Of a stretch of DNA of 64,000 bases, positions 1-9,122 are shown in pieces. The DNA is taken from assembly GCF_016862775.1 (NCBI RefSeq), contig NZ_BONP01000015.1:1-64000 (forward strand), read 5' to 3'. The translations under genes were made by a program, and so were the position numbers. The notes beneath the pieces were generated by a model that saw only the letters and a program-made list of their open reading frames with translations, searched no databases and was not told the origin of the DNA. Origin of the DNA: Cellulomonas phragmiteti (lineage in GTDB: Bacteria > Actinomycetota > Actinomycetes > Actinomycetales > Cellulomonadaceae). Each line of letters begins with the position of its first letter. Within the stretch, counting starts at the first letter, position 1.

Positions 1-84
1 TGGGGTGGGCTGGATTGCTCTTTCACGGGGCGGAGGGGGGGTGGGGGTGGGGGTGGGGGGGTGGGGGCGTCGTAGCCTGGCCGG
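1..84. other. Intergenic edge with G-run cluster
   Basis: No gene is supported here. Bases 35-67 are five runs of five to seven Gs separated by single T residues, which is a classic G-quadruplex pattern on the + strand. It sits directly upstream of the GTG start at 85. A TAG at 73-75, in frame with the next gene, excludes an earlier start for it. Confidence 0.6.
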
Positions 85-924
85 GTGCCCGCACCCGCGC
101 TGTTCGTCGTCTCGGGGCTGACGCAGTACGCCGGGGCCGCGCTCGCGGTGGGGCTGTTCGCGGTGCTGCCCGCGGGCAACGTCGCGTGGCTGCGGGTCGC
201 CGTCTCGGCGGTCCTGCTGCTGGCCTGGCGCCGGCCGTGGCGCGTGCGCGAGCTCTGGGAACCGCGGCGCCTGGCGGTCACCGCGCTGTTCGGGGTCGTC
301 CTGGCCACGATGAACGTGACCTTCTACATCGCGATCGAGCACCTGCCGCTCGGGACCGCGGTCGCCCTGGAGTTCATCGGCCCGGTGGCCGTGGCCGCGG
401 TGACGGGGTCCGGCGTGCGGGAGCGCGCGGCGATCGCGATCGCGGCCGTCGGCGTCGTGCTGCTGGCGGGTGTGAGCCTCGACGCCGGGCCCGGCGCGAC
501 GACGGGCCTCGTGGCGATCGGCGTCGCAGCCGCGTGCTGGGCCGCGTACATCGTGCTGGGCCGTCGGGTCGCGCGCGCCGGGGCACCGGGGGCCAGCGGG
601 CTCGCGGTCGCGATGACCGCCGGGGCGCTGGTCCTGTCCCCGTTCTTCGTCGCCGGCTCCGGCCCCGTGCTCGTCGACGCCCGGCTCGCGGGGATCGTCG
701 TCGCGATCGCGGTGTGCTCGTCCGTCGTGCCGTACGCGCTGGAGCAGGTCGTGCTGCGCCGCGTCAGCTCGGCCACCTTCGCGATCCTGCTCGCGCTGCT
801 GCCGGCCACCGCGACCGTCGTCGGGGCCGTCATGCTGCGGCAGTGGCCGCACGGTCTCGAGCTGGTCGGCCTGGTCCTGGTGTCCGGCGCGATCGCGCTG
901 ACGGCCCGCGCGGACAGCGCCTGA
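85..924 (+). CDS. EamA/DMT-superfamily transporter
   Basis: A 279-residue integral membrane protein of the drug/metabolite transporter superfamily, resembling RhtA-like amino-acid or metabolite exporters. About ten hydrophobic segments are visible in two EamA halves, the first beginning near residue 5 and the second near residue 140. The length matches the family. The GTG at 85 is the only possible start, because a stop lies in frame 12 bases upstream. No Shine-Dalgarno is visible and the leader contains a G-run cluster. The gene stands alone and converges on bpa with an 8-base gap. The substrate cannot be read from the sequence. Confidence 0.85.
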   Translation: MPAPALFVVSGLTQYAGAALAVGLFAVLPAGNVAWLRVAVSAVLLLAWRRPWRVRELWEPRRLAVTALFGVVLATMNVTFYIAIEHLPLGTAVALEFIGPVAVAAVTGSGVRERAAIAIAAVGVVLLAGVSLDAGPGATTGLVAIGVAAACWAAYIVLGRRVARAGAPGASGLAVAMTAGALVLSPFFVAGSGPVLVDARLAGIVVAIAVCSSVVPYALEQVVLRRVSSATFAILLALLPATATVVGAVMLRQWPHGLELVGLVLVSGAIALTARADSA

Positions 925-932
925 CGGACGCC

Positions 933-1547
933 CTACAGGTACTGGCCGGTCGACGGCCGCAGGTCGTCCGGGGCGTCGGGGCCCGCCGCGGGCACCGGGA
1001 ACCCGCCCGGCCCGGGGGCGTGACCGGGCGGCAGCGCGCGGCGCATCTGCGTCAGCTGCGCCTGCGCGGCCATCTGCTGCGCGACGAGCGCGGTCTGGAT
1101 GCCGTGGAACAGGCCCTCGAGCCACCCCACCAGCTGCGCCTGGGCGATCCGCAGCTCGGCGTCGGACGGCGCGGTGTCCTCCGTGAAGGGCAGCGTGATG
1201 CGGTGCAGCTCGGCGAGGAGCTCGGGGGACAGGCCCTCCTCGAGCTCGTGCAGCGACCGCTCGTGGATCTCGGCCAGCCGGGCGCGCGCCGCGTCGTCGA
1301 GCGGCGCCGAGCGCACCTCGTCGAGCAGCTGCTTGATCATCGTGCCGATCCGCATGACCTTGGCGGGCTGCCCGACCATGCCCGCCAGGTCCTCGTCACG
1401 ACCCGGCGCCGACCCGTCGGCGGCATCCTGCGGCGGCACGACGACGACCCGCGGGGCCGGTGCCGCGGTGCCGTCGCCGCGGGCGTCGCCCCCTGCGGCC
1501 GGGTCGGTGGTCTGCTCGTCGCGGTGCTCGCCGTGGTCCACCCGCAC
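933..1547 (-). CDS. bpa: Bacterial proteasome activator (Bpa/PafE family)
   Basis: Homologue of the actinobacterial ring-shaped, ATP-independent activator that opens the 20S proteasome gate. The conserved helical core is evident: VMRIGTMIKQLLDEVR, then SLHELEEGL and AELRIAQAQLVGWLEGLFHG. The C-terminus is GQYL, the tail that docks into proteasome alpha-ring pockets in this family. The N-terminal ~55 residues are low-complexity Pro/Ala/Asp. The frame is open far upstream, but GTG at 1547 (about 204 residues) or at 1541 are the only sensible starts before the divergent gene at 1611; which one is used is uncertain. No proteasome subunits are in this window. Confidence 0.88.
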   Translation of the reverse strand: MRVDHGEHRDEQTTDPAAGGDARGDGTAAPAPRVVVVPPQDAADGSAPGRDEDLAGMVGQPAKVMRIGTMIKQLLDEVRSAPLDDAARARLAEIHERSLHELEEGLSPELLAELHRITLPFTEDTAPSDAELRIAQAQLVGWLEGLFHGIQTALVAQQMAAQAQLTQMRRALPPGHAPGPGGFPVPAAGPDAPDDLRPSTGQYL

Positions 1548-1598
1548 ATCATCGTCGAGACGGCCGCGGGCCGCAGCCCTCGCCGGGCGGCCGCTGGC

Positions 1599-1604
1599 TA
1601 GGGT
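1599..1604 (+). promoter_or_regulatory. Leaderless -10 box TAGGGT
   Basis: Places the transcription start on the ATG at 1611. Confidence 0.55.
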
Positions 1605-1610
1605 GGACGC

Positions 1611-2843
1611 ATGGCGTGGCTGAGCACACCGGCGCACGGTCGCTGGCTCGAGGCGGAGACGGACCGGCTGTGGGAGTTCGGCCGGGCGTCGCGCCGCGCG
1701 TCCGGGGGCTTCGCCCGTCTCGACGACGTCGGGCGGCCGCTGCCCGGGCCGGTGGAGCTGTGGATCACGTGCCGCATGACGCACGTGTACGCGCTCGCGC
1801 ACCTCGCCAGCCGGCCGGGCGCCGCGGCGCTCGTCGACCACGGCCTGGCCGCCCTGGCGGGCCTGTTCCACGACGACGAGCACGGCGGCTGGTTCGCCGA
1901 GGTCGACGTCGACGGGACACCGCGCGACACGACCAAGGCGGCGTACCCGCACGCGTTCGTGGTGCTCGCGGCGTCCAGCGCGACCGCCGCCGGGCGCCCC
2001 GGCGCGCGGGCGCTGCTCGACGAGGCGCTGGCCGCGCAGGACAGCTGGTTCTGGGACGAGCACGCGGGCATGGTCGTCGAGGAGTGGGACCGCACGTTCA
2101 CGGACCTCGACCCGTACCGCGGTGTGAACGCCGCCATGCACACCGTCGAGGCGTACCTCGCCGCCGCCGACGTCACGGGGGACCGGCGCTGGCTCGACCG
2201 CGCCGTGCGGGTCGTCGAGCGGGTCGTCCACGGCTTCGCCCGCGGCAACGCCTGGCGCATCCCCGAGCACTTCGACGCCACGTGGACCGCCGACCTCGAG
2301 TACAACGCCGACACCCCGGCGCACCCGTTCCGCCCCTACGGCGCGACCGTGGGGCACGGGTTCGAGTGGGCGCGCCTCACCCTGCACGCGCGCGCCGCGC
2401 TGCAGGCCCGCGGGGACGACGTGCCGGCGTGGCTGCTCGACGACGCGGTGGCACTGGCCGACGCGGCGGCGCGCGAGGGCTGGGACGTCGACGGTGCCCC
2501 GGGCTTCGTCTACACCGTCGACTGGCAGGGGCGGCCGGTCGTGCGCGAGCGCATGCACTGGGTGGCGGCCGAGGCGATCGCGGCCGCCGCCGCGCTGCAC
2601 GCCGCCACCGGCGACGCCCGCTACGACGACCTCTACACGCAGTGGTGGGACTACGTCGGCGAGCACGTCCTGGACCGCGACGGCGGGTCCTGGTGGCACG
2701 AGCTCGGGCCGGACAACCGGGTCTCGCGCACGGTGTGGGCCGGCAAGGCCGACCTCTACCACGCGGTGCAGGCCACGCTGATCCCGCGGCTGCCGCTGAC
2801 GCCCGCCCTCGCACCGGCGCTCGCCGCGGGGCTGCTCGGCTGA
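1611..2843 (+). CDS. AGE-family epimerase/isomerase
   Basis: A 410-residue protein of the N-acylglucosamine 2-epimerase superfamily, an (alpha/alpha)6 barrel that interconverts aldoses and ketoses or epimerises sugars. The N-terminus (RLWEFGRASR, then ITCRMTHVYALAHL) and the C-terminal histidine-bearing region (VGHGFEWARL, WWDYVGEHV, WWHELGPDN) match YihS and mannose/sulfoquinovose-isomerase type members. It is cytosolic, with no signal peptide. ATG 1611 is supported by a -10 box exactly seven bases away and the absence of a Shine-Dalgarno. The sugar substrate is not determinable; mannose/fructose or sulfoquinovose isomerisation are the usual options. Confidence 0.85.
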   Translation: MAWLSTPAHGRWLEAETDRLWEFGRASRRASGGFARLDDVGRPLPGPVELWITCRMTHVYALAHLASRPGAAALVDHGLAALAGLFHDDEHGGWFAEVDVDGTPRDTTKAAYPHAFVVLAASSATAAGRPGARALLDEALAAQDSWFWDEHAGMVVEEWDRTFTDLDPYRGVNAAMHTVEAYLAAADVTGDRRWLDRAVRVVERVVHGFARGNAWRIPEHFDATWTADLEYNADTPAHPFRPYGATVGHGFEWARLTLHARAALQARGDDVPAWLLDDAVALADAAAREGWDVDGAPGFVYTVDWQGRPVVRERMHWVAAEAIAAAAALHAATGDARYDDLYTQWWDYVGEHVLDRDGGSWWHELGPDNRVSRTVWAGKADLYHAVQATLIPRLPLTPALAPALAAGLLG

Positions 2844-2853
2844 GCCCCTCGAC

Positions 2854-3867
2854 TCAGGGGACCAGCAGGAGCTTGCCGAAGACCTCGCCGGACTCGAGCA
2901 TCGTGTGCGCGCGCGCCGCGTCGGCCAGCGGGACCCGGGCGTGCACGACGGGCTGGACGCGACCGTCCAGGACCAGGGGCCACACGTGCTCGCGCACGTC
3001 CGCCATGATCGCCGCCTTCTGCGCCGCCGGCCGGTCCCGCAGCGTCGTCGCGATCACGGACCCGCGCCGCGCCATGAGCGCCGGCAGGTCGAGCTCGCCG
3101 CGGCGCCCCTGCTGCAGGCCGATCACGACGAGCCGCCCGCCCTCGGCCAGCAGCTCCACGTTCGACCGCAGGGCCCGGCCGCCCAGCACGTCGAGGACGA
3201 CGTCGACGCCGCGCCCGTCGGTCGCGTCCGCCACGGCCTGCGCGACGTCCTGCGTCCGGTGGTCGACGACGACGTCGGCCCCGAGCCCGCGCACGCGCGC
3301 GCAGCGCTCCGCGCCGCCGGCCGTGGCGAGCACCCGGTGCCCCAGCACGTGCGCGAGCTGGACCGCCACCGACCCGACACCGCCCGACCCGCCGTGCACG
3401 AGCAGCGTCTGCCCCGGTGCGAGCGCCGCGGCGCGCAGGTTCGACCAGACGGTCGCGAGGGCCTCGGGCAGGGCCGCCGGGTCCTCGATCCCGCTCCCGG
3501 AGGGGACGCGGAGCGTCTGGGAAACGTTCGCCGTCACTCGTTCGGCGTAACCTCCGCCCCCCAGGAGGGCGGCGACGCGATCGCCGACACGGGGCACGAC
3601 CCCGCCCGACGCGGCCGCCCCCGGGGTGTCGGCCCGGACGTCCGGCGGCCCCACCGCCAGCACCATGCCCGCCACCTCGAGACCCGGCCAGGCGGGTGCG
3701 CCAGGGGGCGGCGGGTAGTGACCCGCACGTTGCAGCAGGTCAGCGCGGTTGACGCCCGCAGCCTCGACCTCCACCAGGACCTCGCCGGGCCCGGGAACCG
3801 GGTCGGGGACCTGCTCGACGCGCAGCACGTCCGGTCCGCCCGGTGAGGACACGACGACGGCACGCAC
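2854..3867 (-). CDS. NADPH:quinone oxidoreductase (zinc-independent MDR family)
   Basis: A 337-residue medium-chain reductase of the quinone oxidoreductase type. The GroES-like N-terminal half has AAGVNRADLLQRAG, the usual QOR signature. The Rossmann half carries VHGGSGGVGSVAVQLA for NADPH. Catalytic zinc-binding cysteines are absent, as expected for this branch. Two in-frame GTG codons (3867 and 3876) are possible. I chose 3867 because it gives the usual MRAVVV-like start and a TACGGT -10 box (3875-3880) predicts a one-base leader. Electron acceptor not known; the family reduces quinones or activated alkenes. Confidence 0.88.
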   Translation of the reverse strand: MRAVVVSSPGGPDVLRVEQVPDPVPGPGEVLVEVEAAGVNRADLLQRAGHYPPPPGAPAWPGLEVAGMVLAVGPPDVRADTPGAAASGGVVPRVGDRVAALLGGGGYAERVTANVSQTLRVPSGSGIEDPAALPEALATVWSNLRAAALAPGQTLLVHGGSGGVGSVAVQLAHVLGHRVLATAGGAERCARVRGLGADVVVDHRTQDVAQAVADATDGRGVDVVLDVLGGRALRSNVELLAEGGRLVVIGLQQGRRGELDLPALMARRGSVIATTLRDRPAAQKAAIMADVREHVWPLVLDGRVQPVVHARVPLADAARAHTMLESGEVFGKLLLVP

Positions 3868-3874
3868 GGCACGC

Positions 3875-3880
3875 ACCGTA
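3875..3880 (-). promoter_or_regulatory. Leaderless -10 box TACGGT
   Basis: Predicts a start one base before GTG 3867 and argues against the longer start at 3876. Confidence 0.5.
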
Positions 3881-4118
3881 GGGCGGGGGACCGGGTGAAG
3901 GCACGCAGGCGCGCCGGGGCAGTCCGTGCACGCACGACCGTTTTGCGTCGTACATGGCGTATCGGGAGGGGTGAGGTCCGTGGCAAACTCGGCGCGCGGG
4001 CTAATGGTCCGGTGTCCAGGTACCGATGAAGCGCAGACGGCAGTCACCGGCGGTGGTTGCATGACGGACGCGAGCGGTACAGCCAGCGTCCGACGTCGGG
4101 CGAAGGGAAAGGATCGAC

Positions 4119-7100
4119 ATGCTGCGACGGCTCGGCATCCGTGCCAAGGTCCTGGCGGTCCTCGCCGTGCCCATGATCGTCCTGCTCGTGGCCGGTACGT
4201 ACATCTCGTACGGCGCGATCCAGGACCTTCGGTACGCGAGAGCGACCCAGACCGTGGTGCGCACGCTCGATGCGCTGAGCCCGCTGACGGCGGCGTTCCA
4301 GCAGGAGCGGATCCTGTCCCTGACGGGTGCGACACCGGAACAGGTGGCCGGCGCGCGTCAGGTGACGGACAGCGCGCTCGCGGACACGCGTGAGGTCACG
4401 GCCGACCTCGACCTCAGCGAGTTCCCCGACGCGGTGGTCAAGGAGTTCCGCGACCAGCAGGAGTCCTATCGGACCGCCCTGCCCCAGCTGCGTCAGCGCA
4501 TCGACGACAACGCGCAGCGGGTCATCATCAAGAACGGGTTCCAGGACATCCTCGACGGGCAGATGCGCGTCATGGAGGGTGTGGCGAACTCCCTGCGCGA
4601 CCGCGACCTGGCGGAGTACATCACCGCGAACCGCGAGCTGGCCCTGCTCAGCGACGCGCTCGTCAACGAGTACGTCACCGGTATCGAGCTCAAGAGCGCG
4701 GTCGTCGACAGCCCCGCCCTCGCGCGGCGGTTCCAGTCCGAGACCACCGCCACCGAGCTGGCGCGTGAGCGCGCCCGTCTCGCGGTCGCCGGCCTCGGCA
4801 TCGACGGGCTCGCCGTCAGCTCCGGTGACCCGACCGCGACCCTGCTCTCCATGCGCGCCCTGTTCACGCAGGGTTCGGTGGGCGCCGTCGCGACCATCGA
4901 CACGGTCTCGTGGACGACGCAGACCACGAACCAGATGACCATGCTCAGCGAGGTCAACACCGGCGTGCTCGCCGGCGCCGACGTGGTCGCCGACGCCGGT
5001 GTGGGCGAGGCCCGTGACAGGGCCCTCATCACCGTCGCCCTCGCGCTCCTCGCGCTCGTCGTGTCCTTCCTCTTCGCCGTCACGGTCTCCCGCTCGATCG
5101 TCATCCCGCTGCGTCGCCTCACCAGCGCCGCCGCCGACGTCCGCGAGCAGCTGCCCCGCCTGGTCGAGCAGGTGGCGACCCCCGGCGAGGGCCCGGAGAT
5201 CACGCTCGCACCGATCCCCGTCCGCTCGAGCGACGAGGTCGGCCGCCTGGCGCAGGCGTTCAACGCGGTGAACGCGACGACCGTGCAGGTCGCCCAGGAG
5301 CAGGCGGCCCTGCGTGGCTCCATCGCGGAGATGTTCGTCAACGTCGCCCGCCGTGACCAGGTCCTGCTCAACCGGCAGCTGTCCTTCATCGACTCGCTCG
5401 AGCGGGCGGAGGAGGACCCCGGGACGCTGGCCAACCTGTTCCGCCTCGACCACCTCGCCACCCGGATGCGCCGCAACGCGGAGTCCCTCCTCGTGCTCGC
5501 CGGCATCGACTCCGGTCGGCGCCTGCGGGACGCGATGCCGCTGTCGGACGTCATCCGCACGGCCTCGTCCGAGATCGAGCAGTACGACCGGGTCCAGCTG
5601 GACCTGCAGGTCGACCCGCACATGCTGGGCTTCAACGCCCTGTCGGCCGCCCACCTCATCGCCGAGATCCTCGAGAACGCCACGGTCTTCTCCGAGCCGG
5701 AGACGCCGGTCGTCGTGAGCACGGGCGTGTCCGGTGCCTCGGTGGTCGTGCGCATCACCGACCAGGGCCTGGGGATGACCGAGGCCGAGATCGAGGCGGC
5801 CAACCGCAAGATCATCTCGGTGTCCGCCGGTGACGCGCTGGGTGCCCAGCGCCTGGGCCTGTTCGTCGTCGGCCGCCTCGCCCAGCGCCTCGGCGCCGAG
5901 GTGACGCTGCGCAAGCGCGTCGGCGGGACCGGGACCGAGGCCTTCGTGCAGTTCCCGAGCACGCTGTTCTCGGCCAACGAGGTCAACGCGTACGGAGCGC
6001 TCCCGCCCAGCGCGGCGCCCGTCCAGTCGTCCGGCCTGCCCGAGATCGAGATCCCCGAGGTCCGTGCGGTCGACCTGGCCGAGCTGACCGACGGCGAGAC
6101 GTCGCTGGGTCTGCCGCGACGCCGTCGCGGTGACGACACCGGTGCCGCGCCCGTCACGCAGCCCGCCGCCCCGGCAGCGAGCAGCGACGACGACCCGATC
6201 CCGGTCCCGGTGATCAACGGTGCGTCTCCCGGTGGGCTGCCCTCGCGGTCCCGCAAGACCTTCGACGAGGACAACATCGTCCTGCCCGTCGCCCCGGACA
6301 CGCGGCTGTCGCCCGAGCTCTCGGTCGACACCGGCGAGTGGGCCCCCGCGGTCGCCGCCACCCCGCTGCGGGCCGGTCTGCCGACCCGCTCCCGCGCCGC
6401 GACGTCGGCGTGGGCCAGCGAGCCGCAGCAGGACGACGCGCGTCCCGCCTCCTCGGCGCCGGCCGACCCGGCCGCCCGTGCCGGGCTGTTCTCCGGATTC
6501 CGCAGCGGCCGTGACGTGCCCGAGGCGCCGCCCGCGCAGAGCCCGAACGGGTTCGTCGTGCCGTCCCTCGAGCCCGAGGAGTCGGAGGAGTCCGCCACGT
6601 CGGCGGCCCCCGCCGGCGACTCCGGCTGGCCCGTGCCGTCGTGGCGCGACCTCAGCAGCGGACTGCCGAGCCGTGGCGCGTCGCCGCAGGCGCCCGCCGC
6701 CGGGTCCGACGAGGCCCCGGTCGAGCAGTGGAGCGCGCCTGACACCGACTCCTGGACCGCGCCCCAGAGCGACGAGCAGACCTGGGCACCGACCCTGGCC
6801 GAGGAGCCGTGGCAGGCGAGCCCGGCGGAGCCGGCGCCGTGGGCGCAGGACGCCACGCACGCCGAGGACACCGGGCCGGCGACGCCCGCCGCGTGGGAGG
6901 AGCCGCAGGCTCCCGCCGCGTCGTGGGAGGCGCCGCAGCAGGCACCTGCCGCCGCGTGGGACGAGCCCCAGGCCCCGACCCCGTCGTGGGAGGAGCCCCA
7001 GGCTCCAGCCGCGTCGTGGGAGGAGCCCCAGGCTCCCGCCGCGTCGTGGGACGAGCAGCAGGCTCCCGCCGCGTCGTGGGACGAGCAGCAGGCTCCCGCC

Positions 7101-8573
7101 GCCGCGTGGGACCAGCCGGCGCCGTGGGCGCAGCCCGCAGCCGAGTCCGAGCTGCCCGCCGCCGGCGACGAGACGTCGACCTGGACCCAGGACGAGCCGG
7201 CCGCCTGGGAGAGCACCCCCGCGCAGCCCGAGCCGCAGCCTGAGCCGGAGCCCTCGTTCACGTCCTACAGCGGCTACTCCGGCTGGGCCGGCAGCAGCGA
7301 CCGTCCGGCGCTGCAGTACACGGCCCCGTACGTGCCCTTCGAGCGCTCGCTCGACGAGGCACGGGCCTGGCACACCGGGGCGCTCCCGGTGGTCCCGGAG
7401 CCGACCCGCCATGCGGAGCCGGCCTGGTCGGCACCCGCCGCTGACAGCTCGACCTTCGAGCAGCACGAGGTCGAGGTCGAGGCCGAGCCGGAGGCTGAGG
7501 AGGAGGTGGCCGCGCCCTGGGCGCCGGTCGCCGCCGTGACGCCGCCGGCGTTCGAGACGGCCCCTGCGCCGGCCCGCGAGCCCGAGCAGAGCACGTGGCA
7601 GGCGCCGACCTGGCAGGACCAGCAGGCGCCCGTGGCCCCGGTGGCGCAGGCCGCCCCGGCCGCGGAGCCGACCACCGAGCAGTGGCGTCCGTCCACGCCC
7701 GCGTGGACCCGGTCCGCCGCACCCGACCAGCCGACGCAGATGTTCGCGCCGGTCGACTCGGCCCCGGTCGCCCCGGTCGCGCAGGCGCCCGTCGCCCCGG
7801 CGCCCGTCGCCCCGGCTCCGGTCGCGCAGGCACCCGCCGCTCCGGTGGCACCCGCGTGGCAGCCGACCTCGGCACCCGCACCGGCCGCGGCCGCAGCACC
7901 GGCGTTCAGCGACCTGGTCGCACCGTCGGACGACAAGCCGAAGCGTCGGTGGGGCGCCTTCTTCAGCCGCAAGAAGGACGACGGCGACGTGGTCGACGAG
8001 GCGCCGGCAGCTGCCGCGTCCCGCACCCCCGTCCGCACGTCGGCGTGGGGCCCCGACGGGGCCTCCGCCGCACCCGCCGCCCAGGCACCGGCCGCCAACG
8101 GTTGGGAGGCGCCCGCGTGGTCGGCGCCCCCGTCGCCGCAGTCGGCCGCGACCCCCGTCGTCCAGGAAGCGCGTCCCGCGCCCTCCTGGTCGCCGCCGGA
8201 GTGGGCCGGGCGTCAGCCCGCACCCGCCTCGACGGTTCCGCACCCGTCCGTCCCGCCGTCGGCCGCGCCTCGCGTGGGGACGCTCGACGACGAGGTGGCA
8301 GCGATGCTCGCCCTCCGCTCGGACATCCAGGAGCAGGCTCTCTCCGAGCTCAGCCAGCTGTCCGCGTACCGGCCCAGTGCCGTGGGAGCGGGCGGTTCGG
8401 AGCGACTCGCCAAGCGAGTGCCGAGCGCGGTTCCCGCCGCACCGGCACCCGTCGAGGAGCGCCCCGTCCAGCGTGACGCCGATCAGCTGCGTTCTCGCTT
8501 GTCCAGCTTCCAGACCGGTACGTCGCGTGGACGTCGCGCGGCTCACGGCCCCCAGGACGGTGACCACTCGTGA
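4119..8573 (+). CDS. cvnA: Conservon sensor histidine kinase CvnA (NIT-HAMP-HATPase with long tail)
   Basis: A 1484-residue membrane sensor kinase heading an actinobacterial conservon. TM1 is near residues 10-32 and an extracellular nitrate/nitrite-sensor-like helical domain spans about 45-295. TM2 is at 301-325, followed by HAMP (to ~375), a dimerisation stretch with FRLDHLATRMRRN, and an HATPase domain (~505-620; N box AEILENA, G box DQGLGM). Everything after ~residue 640 is Pro/Ala/Glu-rich and disordered, over half the protein. It includes eight or so 10-residue repeats of the type SWEEPQAPAA around residues 925-1010. ATG 4119 follows AAGGGAAAGGA. The tail is unusually long and of unknown role. 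Confidence 0.9.
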   Translation: MLRRLGIRAKVLAVLAVPMIVLLVAGTYISYGAIQDLRYARATQTVVRTLDALSPLTAAFQQERILSLTGATPEQVAGARQVTDSALADTREVTADLDLSEFPDAVVKEFRDQQESYRTALPQLRQRIDDNAQRVIIKNGFQDILDGQMRVMEGVANSLRDRDLAEYITANRELALLSDALVNEYVTGIELKSAVVDSPALARRFQSETTATELARERARLAVAGLGIDGLAVSSGDPTATLLSMRALFTQGSVGAVATIDTVSWTTQTTNQMTMLSEVNTGVLAGADVVADAGVGEARDRALITVALALLALVVSFLFAVTVSRSIVIPLRRLTSAAADVREQLPRLVEQVATPGEGPEITLAPIPVRSSDEVGRLAQAFNAVNATTVQVAQEQAALRGSIAEMFVNVARRDQVLLNRQLSFIDSLERAEEDPGTLANLFRLDHLATRMRRNAESLLVLAGIDSGRRLRDAMPLSDVIRTASSEIEQYDRVQLDLQVDPHMLGFNALSAAHLIAEILENATVFSEPETPVVVSTGVSGASVVVRITDQGLGMTEAEIEAANRKIISVSAGDALGAQRLGLFVVGRLAQRLGAEVTLRKRVGGTGTEAFVQFPSTLFSANEVNAYGALPPSAAPVQSSGLPEIEIPEVRAVDLAELTDGETSLGLPRRRRGDDTGAAPVTQPAAPAASSDDDPIPVPVINGASPGGLPSRSRKTFDEDNIVLPVAPDTRLSPELSVDTGEWAPAVAATPLRAGLPTRSRAATSAWASEPQQDDARPASSAPADPAARAGLFSGFRSGRDVPEAPPAQSPNGFVVPSLEPEESEESATSAAPAGDSGWPVPSWRDLSSGLPSRGASPQAPAAGSDEAPVEQWSAPDTDSWTAPQSDEQTWAPTLAEEPWQASPAEPAPWAQDATHAEDTGPATPAAWEEPQAPAASWEAPQQAPAAAWDEPQAPTPSWEEPQAPAASWEEPQAPAASWDEQQAPAASWDEQQAPAAAWDQPAPWAQPAAESELPAAGDETSTWTQDEPAAWESTPAQPEPQPEPEPSFTSYSGYSGWAGSSDRPALQYTAPYVPFERSLDEARAWHTGALPVVPEPTRHAEPAWSAPAADSSTFEQHEVEVEAEPEAEEEVAAPWAPVAAVTPPAFETAPAPAREPEQSTWQAPTWQDQQAPVAPVAQAAPAAEPTTEQWRPSTPAWTRSAAPDQPTQMFAPVDSAPVAPVAQAPVAPAPVAPAPVAQAPAAPVAPAWQPTSAPAPAAAAAPAFSDLVAPSDDKPKRRWGAFFSRKKDDGDVVDEAPAAAASRTPVRTSAWGPDGASAAPAAQAPAANGWEAPAWSAPPSPQSAATPVVQEARPAPSWSPPEWAGRQPAPASTVPHPSVPPSAAPRVGTLDDEVAAMLALRSDIQEQALSELSQLSAYRPSAVGAGGSERLAKRVPSAVPAAPAPVEERPVQRDADQLRSRLSSFQTGTSRGRRAAHGPQDGDHS
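6890..7125 (+). repeat. In-frame 30-bp tandem repeat in cvnA
   Basis: About eight imperfect 30-bp units (core GAGGAGCCCCAGGCTCCCGC) encode the tail repeat W-E/D-E-P/Q-Q-A-P-A-A-S. The last three or four units are nearly identical, so copy number probably varies between strains. Confidence 0.8.
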
Positions 8574-8661
8574 TCCGACGAACCCGAAACCTCGGTGGCC
8601 CGTGTGTCACCGTGGACACCCCGCCCGCAGTCGGCTCAGACTGCACCATGAAGGAGGAAGT

Positions 8662-9111
8662 GTGACCGCGCTCAGCACCGAGGCAGCCAATTTCGGCTGG
8701 CTCCTGGACAACTTCGTCCGGACCGTGCCCGGCACTCGCCACACGCTCGTGGTGTCGGCCGACGGTCTGCTCATGGCGATGTCGGAGCAGCTCGACCGCA
8801 CCAGCGGCGACCAGCTCGCGGCGATCGTCTCGGGCATGTCGAGCCTCACCCGTGGCGCAGCGCGCCAGCTCCGTGCGGGGGAGGTGCGCCAGGCGATCAT
8901 CGAGATGGACAACCTGTTCCTGTTCCTGATGAGCGTCTCCAACGGCTCCGTCCTCGCCGTGGTGGCCGAGGCGACGTGCGACGTGGGCCTCATCGGCTAC
9001 GAGATGGCGATGCTCGTCTCGCGCACCGAGGCCACGCTGACCCCGCAGCTCATCTCCGAGATGCGCGGCCAGCTGCCCATCGACGGTGCGACCCGGGCGC
9101 CCGTCGCCTGA
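8662..9111 (+). CDS. cvnB: Conservon roadblock/LC7 protein CvnB
   Basis: A 149-residue roadblock/LC7-domain protein. The family acts as a small-GTPase regulator or scaffold, and in conservons it is thought to link the sensor kinase CvnA to the GTPase CvnD. The fold is visible as HTLVVSADGLLMAMSEQL, a long helix (SGMSSLTRGAARQL) and MDNLFLFLMSV strands. It is cytosolic. The GTG at 8662 is fixed by a strong AAGGAGGAAG Shine-Dalgarno. The 88-base gap after cvnA has no obvious terminator, so co-transcription is likely. Confidence 0.9.
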   Translation: MTALSTEAANFGWLLDNFVRTVPGTRHTLVVSADGLLMAMSEQLDRTSGDQLAAIVSGMSSLTRGAARQLRAGEVRQAIIEMDNLFLFLMSVSNGSVLAVVAEATCDVGLIGYEMAMLVSRTEATLTPQLISEMRGQLPIDGATRAPVA

Positions 9112-9122
9112 GGCCGGCTGCG

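Noticed and set aside
3877..4118. Specific promoter for the cvn operon
   Set aside because: Several weak -35/-10-like pairs occur in this 242-base gap, but none stands out enough to call.
6890..7125. CRISPR-like array
   Set aside because: The repeats are contiguous, in frame, and encode the cvnA tail; there are no spacers.
4044..8567. 1507-codon open frame on the minus strand
   Set aside because: Antisense shadow of cvnA caused by extreme GC. Its translation is Arg/Gly/Val low-complexity with no domain.
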